A stretch of 30,887 nucleotides of DNA, taken from NCBI GenBank assembly GCA_031278735.1, contig JAITJU010000035.1:1-30887 (forward strand), given 5' to 3'. A program made the position numbers and the translations under genes. This DNA is from Zoogloeaceae bacterium (lineage in GTDB: Bacteria; Pseudomonadota; Gammaproteobacteria; Burkholderiales; Rhodocyclaceae). Numbering within the stretch: position 1 is the first letter of the stretch; each line of letters begins with the position of its first letter. Below are positions 1 to 8,371 of the stretch, in pieces. A model generated the notes under the pieces. That model saw nothing but the letters and a program-made list of their open reading frames with translations, made no database searches and had not been told where the DNA came from.

Positions 1-976
1 CGGCAGCGTGTTCCTTGTCCTGTTGAAACGCTTCCGCGCCTTTCATGTACAAGTCGCCAAGGCTTTCGCATGAATCGTCGTCATCCAGATCGCAACCCTT
101 CTGAAACAACCCGGCGGCCTTTGCCTCGTCTCTTGCAACGCCCTCATCGCCGTGCAAATAATCCATACCCAGGGCGTAACAGGATGGCGCATCACCAGAA
201 TCGCATGATTTTTCCCTGTATTGCGCCGCCTTTTCTTCATCATTCTCCACATGATCGCTGTACAGGTATATCTTCGACAGCCATTCGCAAGCAATCGCAA
301 TCCTGGCGTCGCAGGCCTTCTGATAAAGAAGAATCGCCCCGGTCGTGTCCTGTTCGACGCCATTGCCCTGGTTGCGCAAGCCCCCCAGCCTGAAACAGTC
401 GAGCGCATAGCCTTTGTCGCATTCCTGTCGATAAAGTTCCGCCGCCTTGGCAAAGAAGCGATTTGCCGCGGCGGGATCGCTATTGACGCCTTCTCCTGAT
501 TGGTACAGGGCACCAAGCAAATCACACGCAAAACCGACATTTTTTCCACATGAATTTTCGGCAAGCGCGAAAGATTTCGCCACATCCTTTTCCACGCCGG
601 AACGATAGAGAACGGACAGGTGCGCGCATCCTCCGACAACGCCGAAATCGCAGGATTTCCGCGCGTATGCCCACATCTTTTCATGGCTTATGAATCCAAT
701 CCTGAAAAAAGAATGGATGCGCGCCACATTCGCGCAGGCCGGATAATGATTCAGGCCGCACGATTTTTCGTAGAATTCAACAGCTTTTGCATAATCGATC
801 CCCCCTGTTTTACCCCGTTCATATAGATCACCCAACGCCGCGCAACTTTCCGCGTTTCCGCGCGCGCATGCGCCTTGCAGATTTTCAGCGGCTGTTGCGT
901 ATTCATCTTCCGCCGCCGTCCGGCAAGCGCAGAGCGCAATCGCCAGAAGCACAATGCCTGAGATATTTTTTTTCAT
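1..976 (-). CDS. Sel1/Hcp-like cysteine-rich repeat lipoprotein (C-terminus beyond window)
   Basis: A frame opens with ATG at 976, preceded by a GGAGG ribosome site, and stays open to the window edge, giving about 325 residues without a stop. The N-terminus is a short basic stretch and a hydrophobic core ending in LCAC, so it is probably a lipoprotein signal with Cys18 as the lipidated residue (position -2 is an unusual Cys). The rest is a series of Sel1/TPR-like helical repeats of roughly 36-40 residues with patterns such as SCAALGDLYERG and SCESLGDLYMKG. Each repeat carries a pair of cysteines (KSC...AC, KGC...SC), as in the Helicobacter Hcp family, where they form disulfides; that fits an extracytoplasmic location. 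The partner is unknown; such repeats usually bind proteins. The family call is firm, the function is not. Confidence 0.8.
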   Translation of the reverse strand, partial: MKKNISGIVLLAIALCACRTAAEDEYATAAENLQGACARGNAESCAALGDLYERGKTGGIDYAKAVEFYEKSCGLNHYPACANVARIHSFFRIGFISHEKMWAYARKSCDFGVVGGCAHLSVLYRSGVEKDVAKSFALAENSCGKNVGFACDLLGALYQSGEGVNSDPAAANRFFAKAAELYRQECDKGYALDCFRLGGLRNQGNGVEQDTTGAILLYQKACDARIAIACEWLSKIYLYSDHVENDEEKAAQYREKSCDSGDAPSCYALGMDYLHGDEGVARDEAKAAGLFQKGCDLDDDDSCESLGDLYMKGAEAFQQDKEHAA

Positions 977-1102
977 TTCCCCTCCTTGCCGCAAGCGCGC
1001 CGCGCGGCGGCCCTGCCCGCCGCCAAAAAACATCGCCCCTGTCGGCAAGCGGATTATACAAAAACGCGCAGATGCCTTTCGACCCTGCCGGGACGGATGC
1101 GC

Positions 1103-1855
1103 TCAAAGCCGCAGTCTACCATCCGGCATCGCGACGGCCAATTGCAGACGGGAAACGATAGGACGCAAATCAAGGCCGGTGCTGGCCTTGAGATTCATGG
1201 CGCGTTCGCGCAAATCCGCCAGCGTGAAATCCTGCGCCGCGCCCGCGAAACCAAAGGCGACCACATTGCCGCTGTCGCCAGAAGGGAAATGCAGGTTGCG
1301 CTCCGGAAAAACGCGGCGCAGGCGGCGCAGATTGGCCTGAAAACCTCGGCGGCCTCCCAGAAGATTGCAGGCGAGCGCGCCATCCGCGCGCAACGCCGCG
1401 CGGCAGCGCGCGTAAAACGCCATGCCGGAAAGCGCGCCGCTGCGTCCCGCCGCGTCAAAACCATCCTGGAGAATCAGATCGAAACAGGCCTGCGGCGCGT
1501 GGACGGCCATCCATGCGGCGGCATCTTCAACGATAACCTCAATTTTGGGCGAATCCGGCAATTTGAAAAACTGACGCGCCACAGTCGGCACGTCAGGATT
1601 GATTTCAAGCACACAGAAATGGGCGTCCGGGAAATGCCGATGCAGGAACTTGAGCTGCGAAGCCGCGCCCAGTCCCACCAGCAGACAATGGCGCAACGGT
1701 TCGGCGCGCAACAGAAGCGGCAACAGCATCTCCCGCGTATAGGCCACTTCCAGCGCGTAAGGCCGCGCAATGCGCATTGCGCCCTGTATCCACGTTGAGC
1801 CGAAATGCAGATAACGCACGCTTTCCGTCTCGCTCACCTCAACCGAAAACCCCAT
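1103..1855 (-). CDS. Spermidine synthase-like (SpeE-fold) class I methyltransferase
   Basis: A 250-residue protein with a Rossmann methyltransferase core. The nucleotide-binding loop LLVGLGAASQLKFL lies near residues 64-77, the acidic strand end VLEINPD near 90, an acidic VEDAAAW motif near 115 and LILQDGFDA near 130. These match the spermidine/spermine synthase-like family. The protein is shorter than true spermidine synthases and I do not see their N-terminal beta domain or a convincing polyamine site, so aminopropyl transfer should not be assumed. GGGAGGG lies just before the ATG. It shares its strand with the Sel1 gene downstream and the TPR gene upstream, but gaps of 126 and about 290 bp make a tight operon unlikely. 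Confidence 0.75.
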   Translation of the reverse strand: MGFSVEVSETESVRYLHFGSTWIQGAMRIARPYALEVAYTREMLLPLLLRAEPLRHCLLVGLGAASQLKFLHRHFPDAHFCVLEINPDVPTVARQFFKLPDSPKIEVIVEDAAAWMAVHAPQACFDLILQDGFDAAGRSGALSGMAFYARCRAALRADGALACNLLGGRRGFQANLRRLRRVFPERNLHFPSGDSGNVVAFGFAGAAQDFTLADLRERAMNLKASTGLDLRPIVSRLQLAVAMPDGRLRL

Positions 1856-2141
1856 TTTCCCTCCCGCTTTCCCGCAAACGACATCACGGCGATTTTACGG
1901 GCATTTCGTCGCTTCCTCCCGCCGCGATTCCAGACGGGACGCGAACACAGGAAAAAAACCGGAAGCGTCAGAAAATCAGAAGGCGATTACCCATACGGCG
2001 CCGGAAGCATCCCAGCGCCTTGCCCTTCCCGGCAACCCCGCATGCCCAGGCCGTTGTTTTGCGCCGCGGCATTCCCTTCTCCATCGCTCGCTTGCCTGGC
2101 GCCTGACGGGGGGAATGGCGACGGCGCGCGTCCCGGGGCGG

Positions 2142-3314
2142 TCAAGGGCGCGGGGGCGGCGTATCCGGCAGGAGATCGCGGAAGCGGCGATTCGCTTCGT
2201 CACGAATGGCGGCGGCTTCTGCGGTCTTGCCTTGCTCATCCAGAATCTCGCTCTTGCCGAGAAGCGCCTCGGCTGCCTGTTGACGCGCGCCGGACGAATC
2301 GTCCGCGCCGAAGCGGCTGTCGATCGCGTCAAGGACGGCAATGGCCTCTTCGTTCCTGCCCTGTTTCCGCAACACCCGCGCCTTGTTGTTGAGCGCGCGG
2401 GCAACCAGCGCGCGCGTCATGGGCGAATCCTCCTCTCTGAAACGACGATCGATCTCGTCCGCGACGGCGAGAACCTCCCCGTCCATATCCTTTGAAACCT
2501 CGCCCGCCCCGCCAATCGGACGGGGAAAGAAGTAAAAGGGGGAAATCCAGCGCCCTCCCAGAATATCGCTTTTGGCGGCGAGCGCGAACATGACCGCTTC
2601 GCGCGCCCTGGGCGTGTCGTCTCTGAAACGTCGGTCGATCTCGTCGAAGGCGGCGACGGCTTCCCTGATATTGCCTTGTTCCCACAAAACCGCGCCCTTG
2701 ACGACGAACGCCGCAACGATCGGATTCACGGGATCGGGATCGCCCTCCTCGGAGCGGCGACCGATTGCCTCGAAAACGGCGGCGGCTTCCTCGGCGCGGT
2801 CTTCCATCCACAGCGCCGCGCCCTTGGCGGCAAGCGCCGCGGCAACGCTTTTGCGCGCGGCGGGAAAATCGTCCTTGCCGAAACGTTGGTCGACCGCGTC
2901 CGCGGCGGCGATGACCGCCTCATTTTCTCCCGCCACCCACAAGACCATGATCCTGGCGGCAAGCGCCATGACAACCCGCTCCCGGAACGCGTCGTCCTTC
3001 CCGAAACGGCGGTCGATTTCATCGAAGACGGCGGCGGCTTCCTGGTTCTTGCCCATGAACCACAAGCACGCGCCCTTGGCGGCATCCGCTCCGTCCACCC
3101 CCTCGCGCGCCCAGGGCGCGTCGTCCTTCCCGAAGCGGCGGTCGATCTCGTCATAGCCGACGACGGCTTCTTCCGCCTTTCCCTCCATCCAAAAACCCGC
3201 GCTCCTGACGGCGAGCGACAGGAATGCCGCCATCTCTTTCTCGTTTTCGTCCTTGTCCCGCGCGTCGGCGGACGCAACGAACAAGCCCAGGAACAGGAAT
3301 AGGGCAAGGCCCAT
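2142..3314 (-). CDS. Exported tetratricopeptide-like repeat protein
   Basis: The protein consists of about eight degenerate repeats of roughly 41-43 residues. Each is centred on a (F/Y)DEIDRRFGKDD-type signature followed by a helix of the form AALAAKGAxLWxxGxxxEAxAVF, the pattern of TPR proteins with the YDEVVRRFGD motif. The repeats are visible at DNA level as recurring blocks around cgaaacggcggtcgatctcg. I chose ATG 3314 because it is followed by a hydrophobic signal peptide (MGLALFLFLGLFVASADA) with an AxA cleavage site. An in-frame ATG at 3482 would add 56 basic, low-complexity residues before the signal and is less likely, although neither start has a strong ribosome site. The role is probably a periplasmic protein-interaction scaffold; no catalytic motif is present. 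One repeat (about 2490-2570) is disrupted by an aromatic/proline insertion (ISPFYFFPRP). Confidence 0.7.
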   Translation of the reverse strand: MGLALFLFLGLFVASADARDKDENEKEMAAFLSLAVRSAGFWMEGKAEEAVVGYDEIDRRFGKDDAPWAREGVDGADAAKGACLWFMGKNQEAAAVFDEIDRRFGKDDAFRERVVMALAARIMVLWVAGENEAVIAAADAVDQRFGKDDFPAARKSVAAALAAKGAALWMEDRAEEAAAVFEAIGRRSEEGDPDPVNPIVAAFVVKGAVLWEQGNIREAVAAFDEIDRRFRDDTPRAREAVMFALAAKSDILGGRWISPFYFFPRPIGGAGEVSKDMDGEVLAVADEIDRRFREEDSPMTRALVARALNNKARVLRKQGRNEEAIAVLDAIDSRFGADDSSGARQQAAEALLGKSEILDEQGKTAEAAAIRDEANRRFRDLLPDTPPPRP

Positions 3315-3662
3315 GATGCGCCGCCAGCGCGCGCGGGTGCCGCCCTTTTGCGCCTTCGGCGCCTTCGCGCCCCAAGCCTTCGGATCCGGCGCGCCGCGAA
3401 AAACCGGACGGCATTCCGGAAAAAGTCTGCCTGCCGTCCGATCGCCGCGCCATTGAGTGTATTGCCGCCCCGATGCGCTCATGTCTCATGCCTTTCCGTT
3501 CGCCTGCGGAGAGAGGGAAAAAACCCTTCCCAATGAAGCTGGATTGACGGCCATGAAAAGTTGTTCGCCGGTTATCCCGCGCTTCCCGCGCCCGCGACCT
3601 TGCCCGCGCCGCCGACGCCGCAGGACGCTGTTGCCGGGAACGTCACATCCTCCGGCTTTGCT

Positions 3663-3875
3663 TTACTTCTGTTTTTCTTCCGGCGTCCCCGGCGCGTTGT
3701 CGATGGATTTTGCGGACGCGGCGTTTTCCTCTTCCTTGTCCGCGTCTTTTATGCCTTCCTTGAAGCCCTTGACGGCGCCGCCCAGATCCTGCCCGAGATT
3801 GCGCAGTTTCTTGGTGCCAAAGAGCAGCACGACGACAGCCAGGATAATCAGTAATTGCCAGATGCTTGGGGCCAT
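3663..3875 (-). CDS. tatA: Twin-arginine translocase subunit TatA
   Basis: A 70-residue protein beginning MAPSIWQLLIILAVV, a single membrane helix (about residues 5-19). An FG hinge follows at 19-20, then a basic amphipathic helix (TKKLRNLGQDLGGAVKGFKEG), then an acidic tail rich in Glu, Asp and Ala. This is the TatA/E architecture and length. TatA forms the pore of the Tat pathway, which exports folded proteins. The start has a GAGGAGA ribosome site. It follows hinT by 14 bp on the same strand, so it probably shares the his transcript, as in many betaproteobacteria. Unusually, tatB and tatC do not follow: the next 180 bp holds no gene and then the TPR gene begins. The tail is also compatible with a TatE-type paralogue. 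Confidence 0.93.
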   Translation of the reverse strand: MAPSIWQLLIILAVVVLLFGTKKLRNLGQDLGGAVKGFKEGIKDADKEEENAASAKSIDNAPGTPEEKQK

Positions 3876-3889
3876 GATGGAAAGTCTCC

Positions 3890-4240
3890 TCAAATTTTGC
3901 AAAGCATGGGACCGACAGGCGTTTCGCCGCCGACGATGTGCAGATGCAGATGCGGCACTTCCTGTCCGCCGATTCTGCCCGTGTTGATGATAGCCCGAAA
4001 TCCGTCCGGGCTGCCGTTTTCCGTCGCGAGCTGCCAGGCTACGGACAGGAGCCGCCCCAAAACCGGCTCGTCCGCCGCCGTCGTTTCGGCAAGCGAAGCG
4101 ATGTGCTTTTTGGGAATTGCCAGAATGTGCGTGGGGCGCAGCGGGTGAATGTCGTGAAAGGCATACACCAGATCGTCTTCGTAAGCCTTGCGGGAAGGAA
4201 TCTCGCCCTGGGCGATTTTGCAGAAAAGGCAATCCGTCAT
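3890..4240 (-). CDS. hinT: HIT-family purine nucleoside phosphoramidase (HinT)
   Basis: A 116-residue histidine-triad protein. The N-terminus has the Cys pair of bacterial Hint proteins (DCLFCKIAQGEIP), and the active-site triad HLHLHIVGG lies near residues 97-105, with the central His as nucleophile. HinT enzymes hydrolyse AMP-lysine and related phosphoramidates in the cytoplasm. Length and motif order are normal. The gene lies 23 bp after hisE and 14 bp before tatA on the same strand, a conserved betaproteobacterial arrangement, so co-transcription with the his genes is likely. Confidence 0.95.
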   Translation of the reverse strand: MTDCLFCKIAQGEIPSRKAYEDDLVYAFHDIHPLRPTHILAIPKKHIASLAETTAADEPVLGRLLSVAWQLATENGSPDGFRAIINTGRIGGQEVPHLHLHIVGGETPVGPMLCKI

Positions 4241-4263
4241 GTTGTCGGTCTCGGGTTGAAAAT

Positions 4264-4611
4264 TCAGGGATGGGCGGCGCGCGCGGCTTTTTCCGCAATG
4301 CCGGAAACGCCTTCGCGGCGTTCGAGTTCGCGGCGAACATCGTCGATGGAAAGATCATGAAACGCCAGCAGGAGGAGGAGATGAAAGAGAACGTCCGCCG
4401 CCTCATACACAATTCCCGGCGATCTTCCCTCCTTGCTGGCCATGATGAGTTCGGCGGCTTCCTCGCCGATTTTCTTCAGAATGGCGTCCGGCCCTTTGGC
4501 GAAAAGCCGGGCTGCGTAGGATGCCGCCGGATCGGCGGACTTTCGCGCGGCCAGCGTGGAAGAAAGGCGCTCGAAGATGTCGGCGGCGGGATCGGGGTTC
4601 GGTTTGTTCAT
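4264..4611 (-). CDS. hisE: Phosphoribosyl-ATP pyrophosphatase
   Basis: A 115-residue all-helical enzyme of the MazG-like fold. The metal and substrate motif KKIGEEAAELIMASK lies near residues 46-60, followed by EAADVLFHLLLLL near 70-82. It removes pyrophosphate from phosphoribosyl-ATP, the second step of histidine synthesis. The ATG at 4611 lies in an ATGA overlap with the stop of hisI, showing translational coupling, and supports this start over longer in-frame extensions. HisI and HisE are separate proteins here, not the fused HisIE of enterobacteria. Confidence 0.96.
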   Translation of the reverse strand: MNKPNPDPAADIFERLSSTLAARKSADPAASYAARLFAKGPDAILKKIGEEAAELIMASKEGRSPGIVYEAADVLFHLLLLLAFHDLSIDDVRRELERREGVSGIAEKAARAAHP

Positions 4612-5021
4612 GGCTTGGGTCTGTAAATATCCCGCGGCTCCTTCAGGACGGGATCGATATTCTGCCAGTCCTCGCCCGCGAGTTCGCGGAAAAAACAGCT
4701 TTCCCGCCCGGTGTGACAGGCAATGCCGCCTTGCTGTTCGACGATGAGCAGCACGGCGTCGCCATCGCAGTCGACGCGAATGGCGCGGATGCGCTGCACA
4801 TGTCCGGATTCCTCGCCTTTTTTCCACAGGCGCTGGCGCGAGCGCGACCAGTAAGTGGCCACGCCTTCTTGCGCGGAAAGCCGCAAGGCGGCGCAATTCA
4901 TCCAGGCGAGCATCAGCACCCGCCCGCTGTTCGCGTCCTGGGCAATGACGGGGATCAGGCCGTTTTCGTCCCATTGCAGGGCGTCGATCCAGGAGGGTGG
5001 AGCGTCCGCATCGCGCGTCAT
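4608..5021 (-). CDS. hisI: Phosphoribosyl-AMP cyclohydrolase
   Basis: A 137-residue enzyme opening the adenine ring of phosphoribosyl-AMP (third histidine step). Family signatures are clear: LMLAWMN near 36-42, YWSRSRQRLWKKGEESGH near 57-74, the metal-binding DCDGDAVLL near 84-92, and the two-Cys zinc region GIACHTGRESCF near 99-110. Start and stop both sit in 4-nt ATGA overlaps (with hisF upstream and hisE downstream), which fixes the boundaries and indicates coupled translation. Confidence 0.96.
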   Translation of the reverse strand: MTRDADAPPSWIDALQWDENGLIPVIAQDANSGRVLMLAWMNCAALRLSAQEGVATYWSRSRQRLWKKGEESGHVQRIRAIRVDCDGDAVLLIVEQQGGIACHTGRESCFFRELAGEDWQNIDPVLKEPRDIYRPKP

Positions 5022-5776
5022 AAACGCACCTCGATGCCCTGCGCCGCCATGTAGGTTTTTGCCTCGCGCAGCGTATATTCGCCAAAATGGAAGATGGAGG
5101 CGGCCAGCACGGCGTCGGCGCGGCCTTTCGTTACGCCCTCGGCAAGATGCGCAAGGTTGCCGACGCCGCCGGAGGCAATGACCGGAATATTCACGGCGTC
5201 GGCCACGGCGCGGGTAAGCTCAAGGTCGAAGCCGTTTTTTGTGCCGTCCCTGTCCATGCTGGTCAGCAGGATTTCGCCCGCGCCCAGCGCCTCGACCTGC
5301 CGCGCCCAGCGGATCGCGTCCTTGCCGCTGTCGTTGCGGCCGCCGTGGGTGTAGACATGCCAGACATCCCTCCCCGCGCGCTTCGCGTCGATGGCCGCCA
5401 CAATGCACTGCGCGCCCACCTTCGCCGAAGCCGCGGCAACCAGATCGGGATCATTGACGGCGGCGGTATTGATGGAAACCTTGTCGGCGCCCGCATTCAG
5501 CAAGCGGCGCACGTCCTCGACCCTGCGGACGCCGCCGCCCACCGTGAGAGGAATGAAGACTTCGCGGGCGCAAGCTTCGATGACCTGCAGGATGAAGTCG
5601 CGCTGGTCGCTTGACGCGGTGATGTCGAGAAAGGCGATTTCATCCGCGCCCTGCTCGTCGTAACGGCGGGCGATTTCCACAGGGTCGCCCGCGTCGCGCA
5701 GATCGACGAAATTGGTACCCTTGACGACGCGCCCGGCGGTGACGTCAAGGCAGGGAATGACGCGTTTGGCAAGCAT
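5018..5776 (-). CDS. hisF: Imidazole glycerol phosphate synthase cyclase subunit
   Basis: A 252-residue (beta/alpha)8 barrel beginning MLAKRVIPCLDV, with catalytic Asp11 in CLDV and the second catalytic Asp near residue 130 in AAIDAKR. Phosphate-binding signatures PLTVGGGVR (about 77-85), ADKVSINTAAV (about 97-107) and VIASGGVGN (about 220-228) are present. It uses ammonia from HisH to convert PRFAR to imidazole glycerol phosphate and AICAR. Its stop overlaps hisI in ATGA. A 159-bp gap separates it from hisA upstream, the largest gap in this his cluster, and the ribosome site before its ATG is weak. Confidence 0.97.
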   Translation of the reverse strand: MLAKRVIPCLDVTAGRVVKGTNFVDLRDAGDPVEIARRYDEQGADEIAFLDITASSDQRDFILQVIEACAREVFIPLTVGGGVRRVEDVRRLLNAGADKVSINTAAVNDPDLVAAASAKVGAQCIVAAIDAKRAGRDVWHVYTHGGRNDSGKDAIRWARQVEALGAGEILLTSMDRDGTKNGFDLELTRAVADAVNIPVIASGGVGNLAHLAEGVTKGRADAVLAASIFHFGEYTLREAKTYMAAQGIEVRL

Positions 5777-5935
5777 GGAAATTTTCAGGCGCTTTCAGGA
5801 CGATGAACAAGACGCAAGGCGGAAATGGTACCACTGTTGCCCGCGCGCGGGAAAGCAATGGCGGCGACCGGGAATGCCCGCCCCCCGTTCAGCGAGAACA
5901 ACGGGCGCGGCGGCACAAGCCGCAGGCAGGCGCGC

Positions 5936-6679
5936 TCACCGCTTCGACGCCTGATCGGCGACTTCCTGGGCGCGTCTGAAATCCAGAGAACCGTCGTAGA
6001 TGGCGCGTCCGGCGATGGCGGCGACGATGCCCTCGTCTTCCGCCGCGCAGAGCGCGCGCACATCATCGAGCGAGGAAAGTCCGCCGGAGGCGATGACGGG
6101 AATGGAAATCGACTGCGCCAGATGCACGGTGGCTTCCAGATTGATGCCGGTGAGCATTCCGTCGCGGCCAATGTCGGTGTAGATGATGGCCTCGACGCCG
6201 TAATCCTCGTATTTCTTTCCCAGATCGACAACTTCGTGACCGGTGAGTTTCGACCAGCCCTCGGTCGCCGCCTTGCCGTCCTTCGCGTCCAGACCAACGA
6301 TGACGCGACCGGGAAAGGCGACGCAGGCGTCGCGCAGGAAGCCGGGATTTTTCACCGCCGCCGTGCCGATAATGACATAGGAAAGCCCCGCGTCCAGACA
6401 GCGCTCAATGGCGTCCAGATCGCGGATGCCGCCGCCCAGTTGCACGGGAATAGCGTCGCCCACCTCTTCCAGAATGCGGACGATGGCGCTGCGGTTTCTG
6501 GGCGATCCGGCAAACGCGCCGTCGAGATCGACGAGATGCAGGCGGCGCGCGCCCTGCTCCAGCCAGTGCCGCGCCTGTTCGGCGGGGGATTCGGAAAACA
6601 CGGTGACCTGTTCCATCAGGCCCTGCTTCAAACGGACGCATTGGCCGTTCTTGAGATCGATGGCGGGAATGAGCAGCAT
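5936..6679 (-). CDS. hisA: ProFAR isomerase (phosphoribosylformimino-AICAR-P isomerase)
   Basis: A 247-residue barrel starting MLLIPAIDLKNGQCVRL, with catalytic Asp8 and the second catalytic Asp in YTDIGRDGML (about residues 127-136). LGGGIRD and VIASGGLSS phosphate loops are present. It isomerises ProFAR to PRFAR, feeding HisF/HisH. I chose ATG 6679 because MLLIPAID is the family's normal N-terminus; an in-frame TTG at 6718 would add 13 hydrophobic residues of no known use. It is paralogous to hisF; both derive from an ancient half-barrel duplication. Confidence 0.96.
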   Translation of the reverse strand: MLLIPAIDLKNGQCVRLKQGLMEQVTVFSESPAEQARHWLEQGARRLHLVDLDGAFAGSPRNRSAIVRILEEVGDAIPVQLGGGIRDLDAIERCLDAGLSYVIIGTAAVKNPGFLRDACVAFPGRVIVGLDAKDGKAATEGWSKLTGHEVVDLGKKYEDYGVEAIIYTDIGRDGMLTGINLEATVHLAQSISIPVIASGGLSSLDDVRALCAAEDEGIVAAIAGRAIYDGSLDFRRAQEVADQASKR

Positions 6680-6751
6680 GATCGAAATGGGAAAGAAGAT
6701 AGGGAATGACGCGATCAACGCGTGAGAACGAGGGGACAGAGGGTCTTTCCG

Positions 6752-7387
6752 CTAGGGTTGCCAGGAAACGAAATTTTTCAGGAGCCGCAGGCCGTCACTG
6801 GCGCTTTTCTCCGGGTGAAACTGCACGGCGAAGATGTTAGCCCTCCCCACCGCAGAGGTAAAGGACGATCCATATTCGCAACGTCCGGCAACAAGCGCCG
6901 TCGCCGCCGGAAAAACACAGTAGCTGTGCACGAAATAAAACCGCGCGCCATCCTCGATGCCCGCCCAGAGCGGATGCTGCCCCTGTCGCCACACCCGGTT
7001 CCAGCCCATGTGCGGCACTTTCAGCGTTTCCTGCCGCGCCGCGTCCACAAGGGGATGGACAAAGCGCCGCACCTGACCGGAGAATACGCCCAACCCGGCG
7101 ACGTTGCCTTCTTCGCTTTGCTCGAAGAGCATTTGCAGGCCGATGCAGATGCCAAGAAAAGGCTTTTCAGCGGCGGCTTGCAACACGGCGGCTTTCAGGC
7201 GGCGGCGTTCGAGTTCCGCCATACAATCCGGCATGGCGCCCTGACCGGGAAACACGACCCGTTCGGCGGCGGCGACTTCCGCCGGATCGGAAGTCACGCG
7301 CGCGTCCTTTTCCGGCGCGACCTTGCGGAGCGCCTGAAGCACGGAGCGAAGATTGCCCATGCCGTAGTCAATGACGGCAATGCGCAT
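6752..7387 (-). CDS. hisH: Imidazole glycerol phosphate synthase glutaminase subunit
   Basis: A class I glutamine amidotransferase of about 211 residues beginning MRIAVIDYGMGNLRSV. The nucleophile is Cys81 in FLGICIGLQML, with the partner His and Glu in FAVQFHPEKS near residues 190-196. It supplies ammonia to HisF. The ATG at 7387 shares one base with the hisB stop (TGATG), so the two are translationally coupled; a GTG one codon earlier (7390) is the alternative start. All catalytic residues are intact. Confidence 0.96.
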   Translation of the reverse strand: MRIAVIDYGMGNLRSVLQALRKVAPEKDARVTSDPAEVAAAERVVFPGQGAMPDCMAELERRRLKAAVLQAAAEKPFLGICIGLQMLFEQSEEGNVAGLGVFSGQVRRFVHPLVDAARQETLKVPHMGWNRVWRQGQHPLWAGIEDGARFYFVHSYCVFPAATALVAGRCEYGSSFTSAVGRANIFAVQFHPEKSASDGLRLLKNFVSWQP

Positions 7388-7974
7388 CACAGGACGCCCT
7401 TGGTCGATGGCGTCAATCCCGCCATGCGCGCGTCCGGCGCCGTCGCCGCGCGCAGCGCCCGCCCGAACGCCTTGAAGATGGTCTCCGCCTGGTGGTGGGC
7501 ATTGGCGCCCTTGAGGTTATCGATGTGCAGGGTAATGCCCGCGTGATTGACCAGACCCTGAAAGAACTCGCGCACCAGCTCCACGTCGAAGAGACCGATG
7601 GTGTCGCGGCTGAATTCCACATTCATGAAGAGGCCGGGACGCCCGGAAAGATCGAGCGCCACGCGGGAAAGCGCCTCATCGAGCGGCACGTAAGCCTGAC
7701 CATAGCGCATGAGTCCCTTCCGATTGCCCCAGGCCACGGCCAACGCCTGCCCCAGTGTGATGCCGATGTCCTCAACCGTGTGATGATCGTCGACCTGCAA
7801 ATCGCCCTTGGCCTCAATTTCCAGATCGAGCAGACCATGCCGGGCGATCTGGTCGAGCATGTGTTCGAGAAAGGGAACGCCAGTCATGAGCCGACACTGT
7901 CCGGAACCATCCAGATTGAGACGCACGGTAATCCGGGTTTCCAGAGTATTGCGGGAGATTTCGGCTTGTCGCAT
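7387..7974 (-). CDS. hisB: Imidazoleglycerol-phosphate dehydratase
   Basis: A 195-residue monofunctional dehydratase (no HisN-type phosphatase domain). Manganese-binding motifs are EHMLDQIARHG near 42-52, DHHTVEDIG near 67-75 and the repeated NAHHQAETIFKAFGRAL near 163-179. It converts imidazole glycerol phosphate to imidazole acetol phosphate. I used ATG 7974 (MRQAEISRNTLETRI), giving the normal family length; an in-frame ATG at 8046 would add 24 residues. It is the first his gene of this run. hisG, hisD and hisC, often just upstream in related genomes, are absent here. Confidence 0.95.
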   Translation of the reverse strand: MRQAEISRNTLETRITVRLNLDGSGQCRLMTGVPFLEHMLDQIARHGLLDLEIEAKGDLQVDDHHTVEDIGITLGQALAVAWGNRKGLMRYGQAYVPLDEALSRVALDLSGRPGLFMNVEFSRDTIGLFDVELVREFFQGLVNHAGITLHIDNLKGANAHHQAETIFKAFGRALRAATAPDARMAGLTPSTKGVL

Positions 7975-8371
7975 GACAAAAAGGCAACCGGAATGGGAAA
8001 GAGATGCATGATACCATTTTGCGCTTGCGCGCGATCCGTCGTTCATGCTTTTTGAAACTGGAAAGCGGCGTGCGCCATGAGCAGACGCTTGCGCAAGTCA
8101 CTGGATGGAAGCGTGTAAACGAAAAAATGTCGGTTATGCGACAAGGCGTTCGCGCGATTGCCCTGCCGCGCCGCCAACATCCGTCGCCGCATGAACCCTG
8201 ACCGCCGGAATGCGCGCGCGCCAGGGCGGCAAACCCAGATCCGCCGTCCATGTTGCGCTGCGCAGGAACGATGGGGTTTTGCATGCGCCGAACAGCGATT
8301 TTGTCGGTTTGTCGACAAAGTTGTTCTGGGCGCGGATTTCGCAATCTATTGATTTATATAGGTAATTCTCA
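7975..8371. other. Intergenic region between divergent hisB and glnK
   Basis: About 400 bp separate the his run (minus) from glnK-amtB (plus). I find no convincing gene on either strand; short open frames here have no recognisable motifs. It must carry the his promoter (a TATCAT hexamer, read on the minus strand near 8007-8012, is a possible -10, without a good -35) and regulatory DNA for glnK. I saw no convincing his leader peptide with a run of His codons and no riboswitch. Confidence 0.5.
8308..8319. promoter_or_regulatory. Perfect 12-bp palindrome, possible operator
   Basis: TTTGTCGACAAA is a perfect palindrome about 53 bp upstream of the -24 element of the glnK promoter. A related half, TTTTGTCGG, lies just to its left. 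The position is compatible with an activator or repressor site. It does not match the usual NtrC consensus (GCAC...GTGC), so the binding protein is unknown. Confidence 0.3.

Noticed and set aside
43..684. 213-residue minus-strand frame in the Sel1 region
   Set aside because: It is a different frame of the Sel1-repeat gene, whose repeats and signal peptide are clear in the frame starting at 976.
2142..3314. Regular blocks resembling a CRISPR array
   Set aside because: The recurring blocks vary in sequence and encode TPR-like protein repeats of about 41 residues; there are no conserved repeats with unique spacers.
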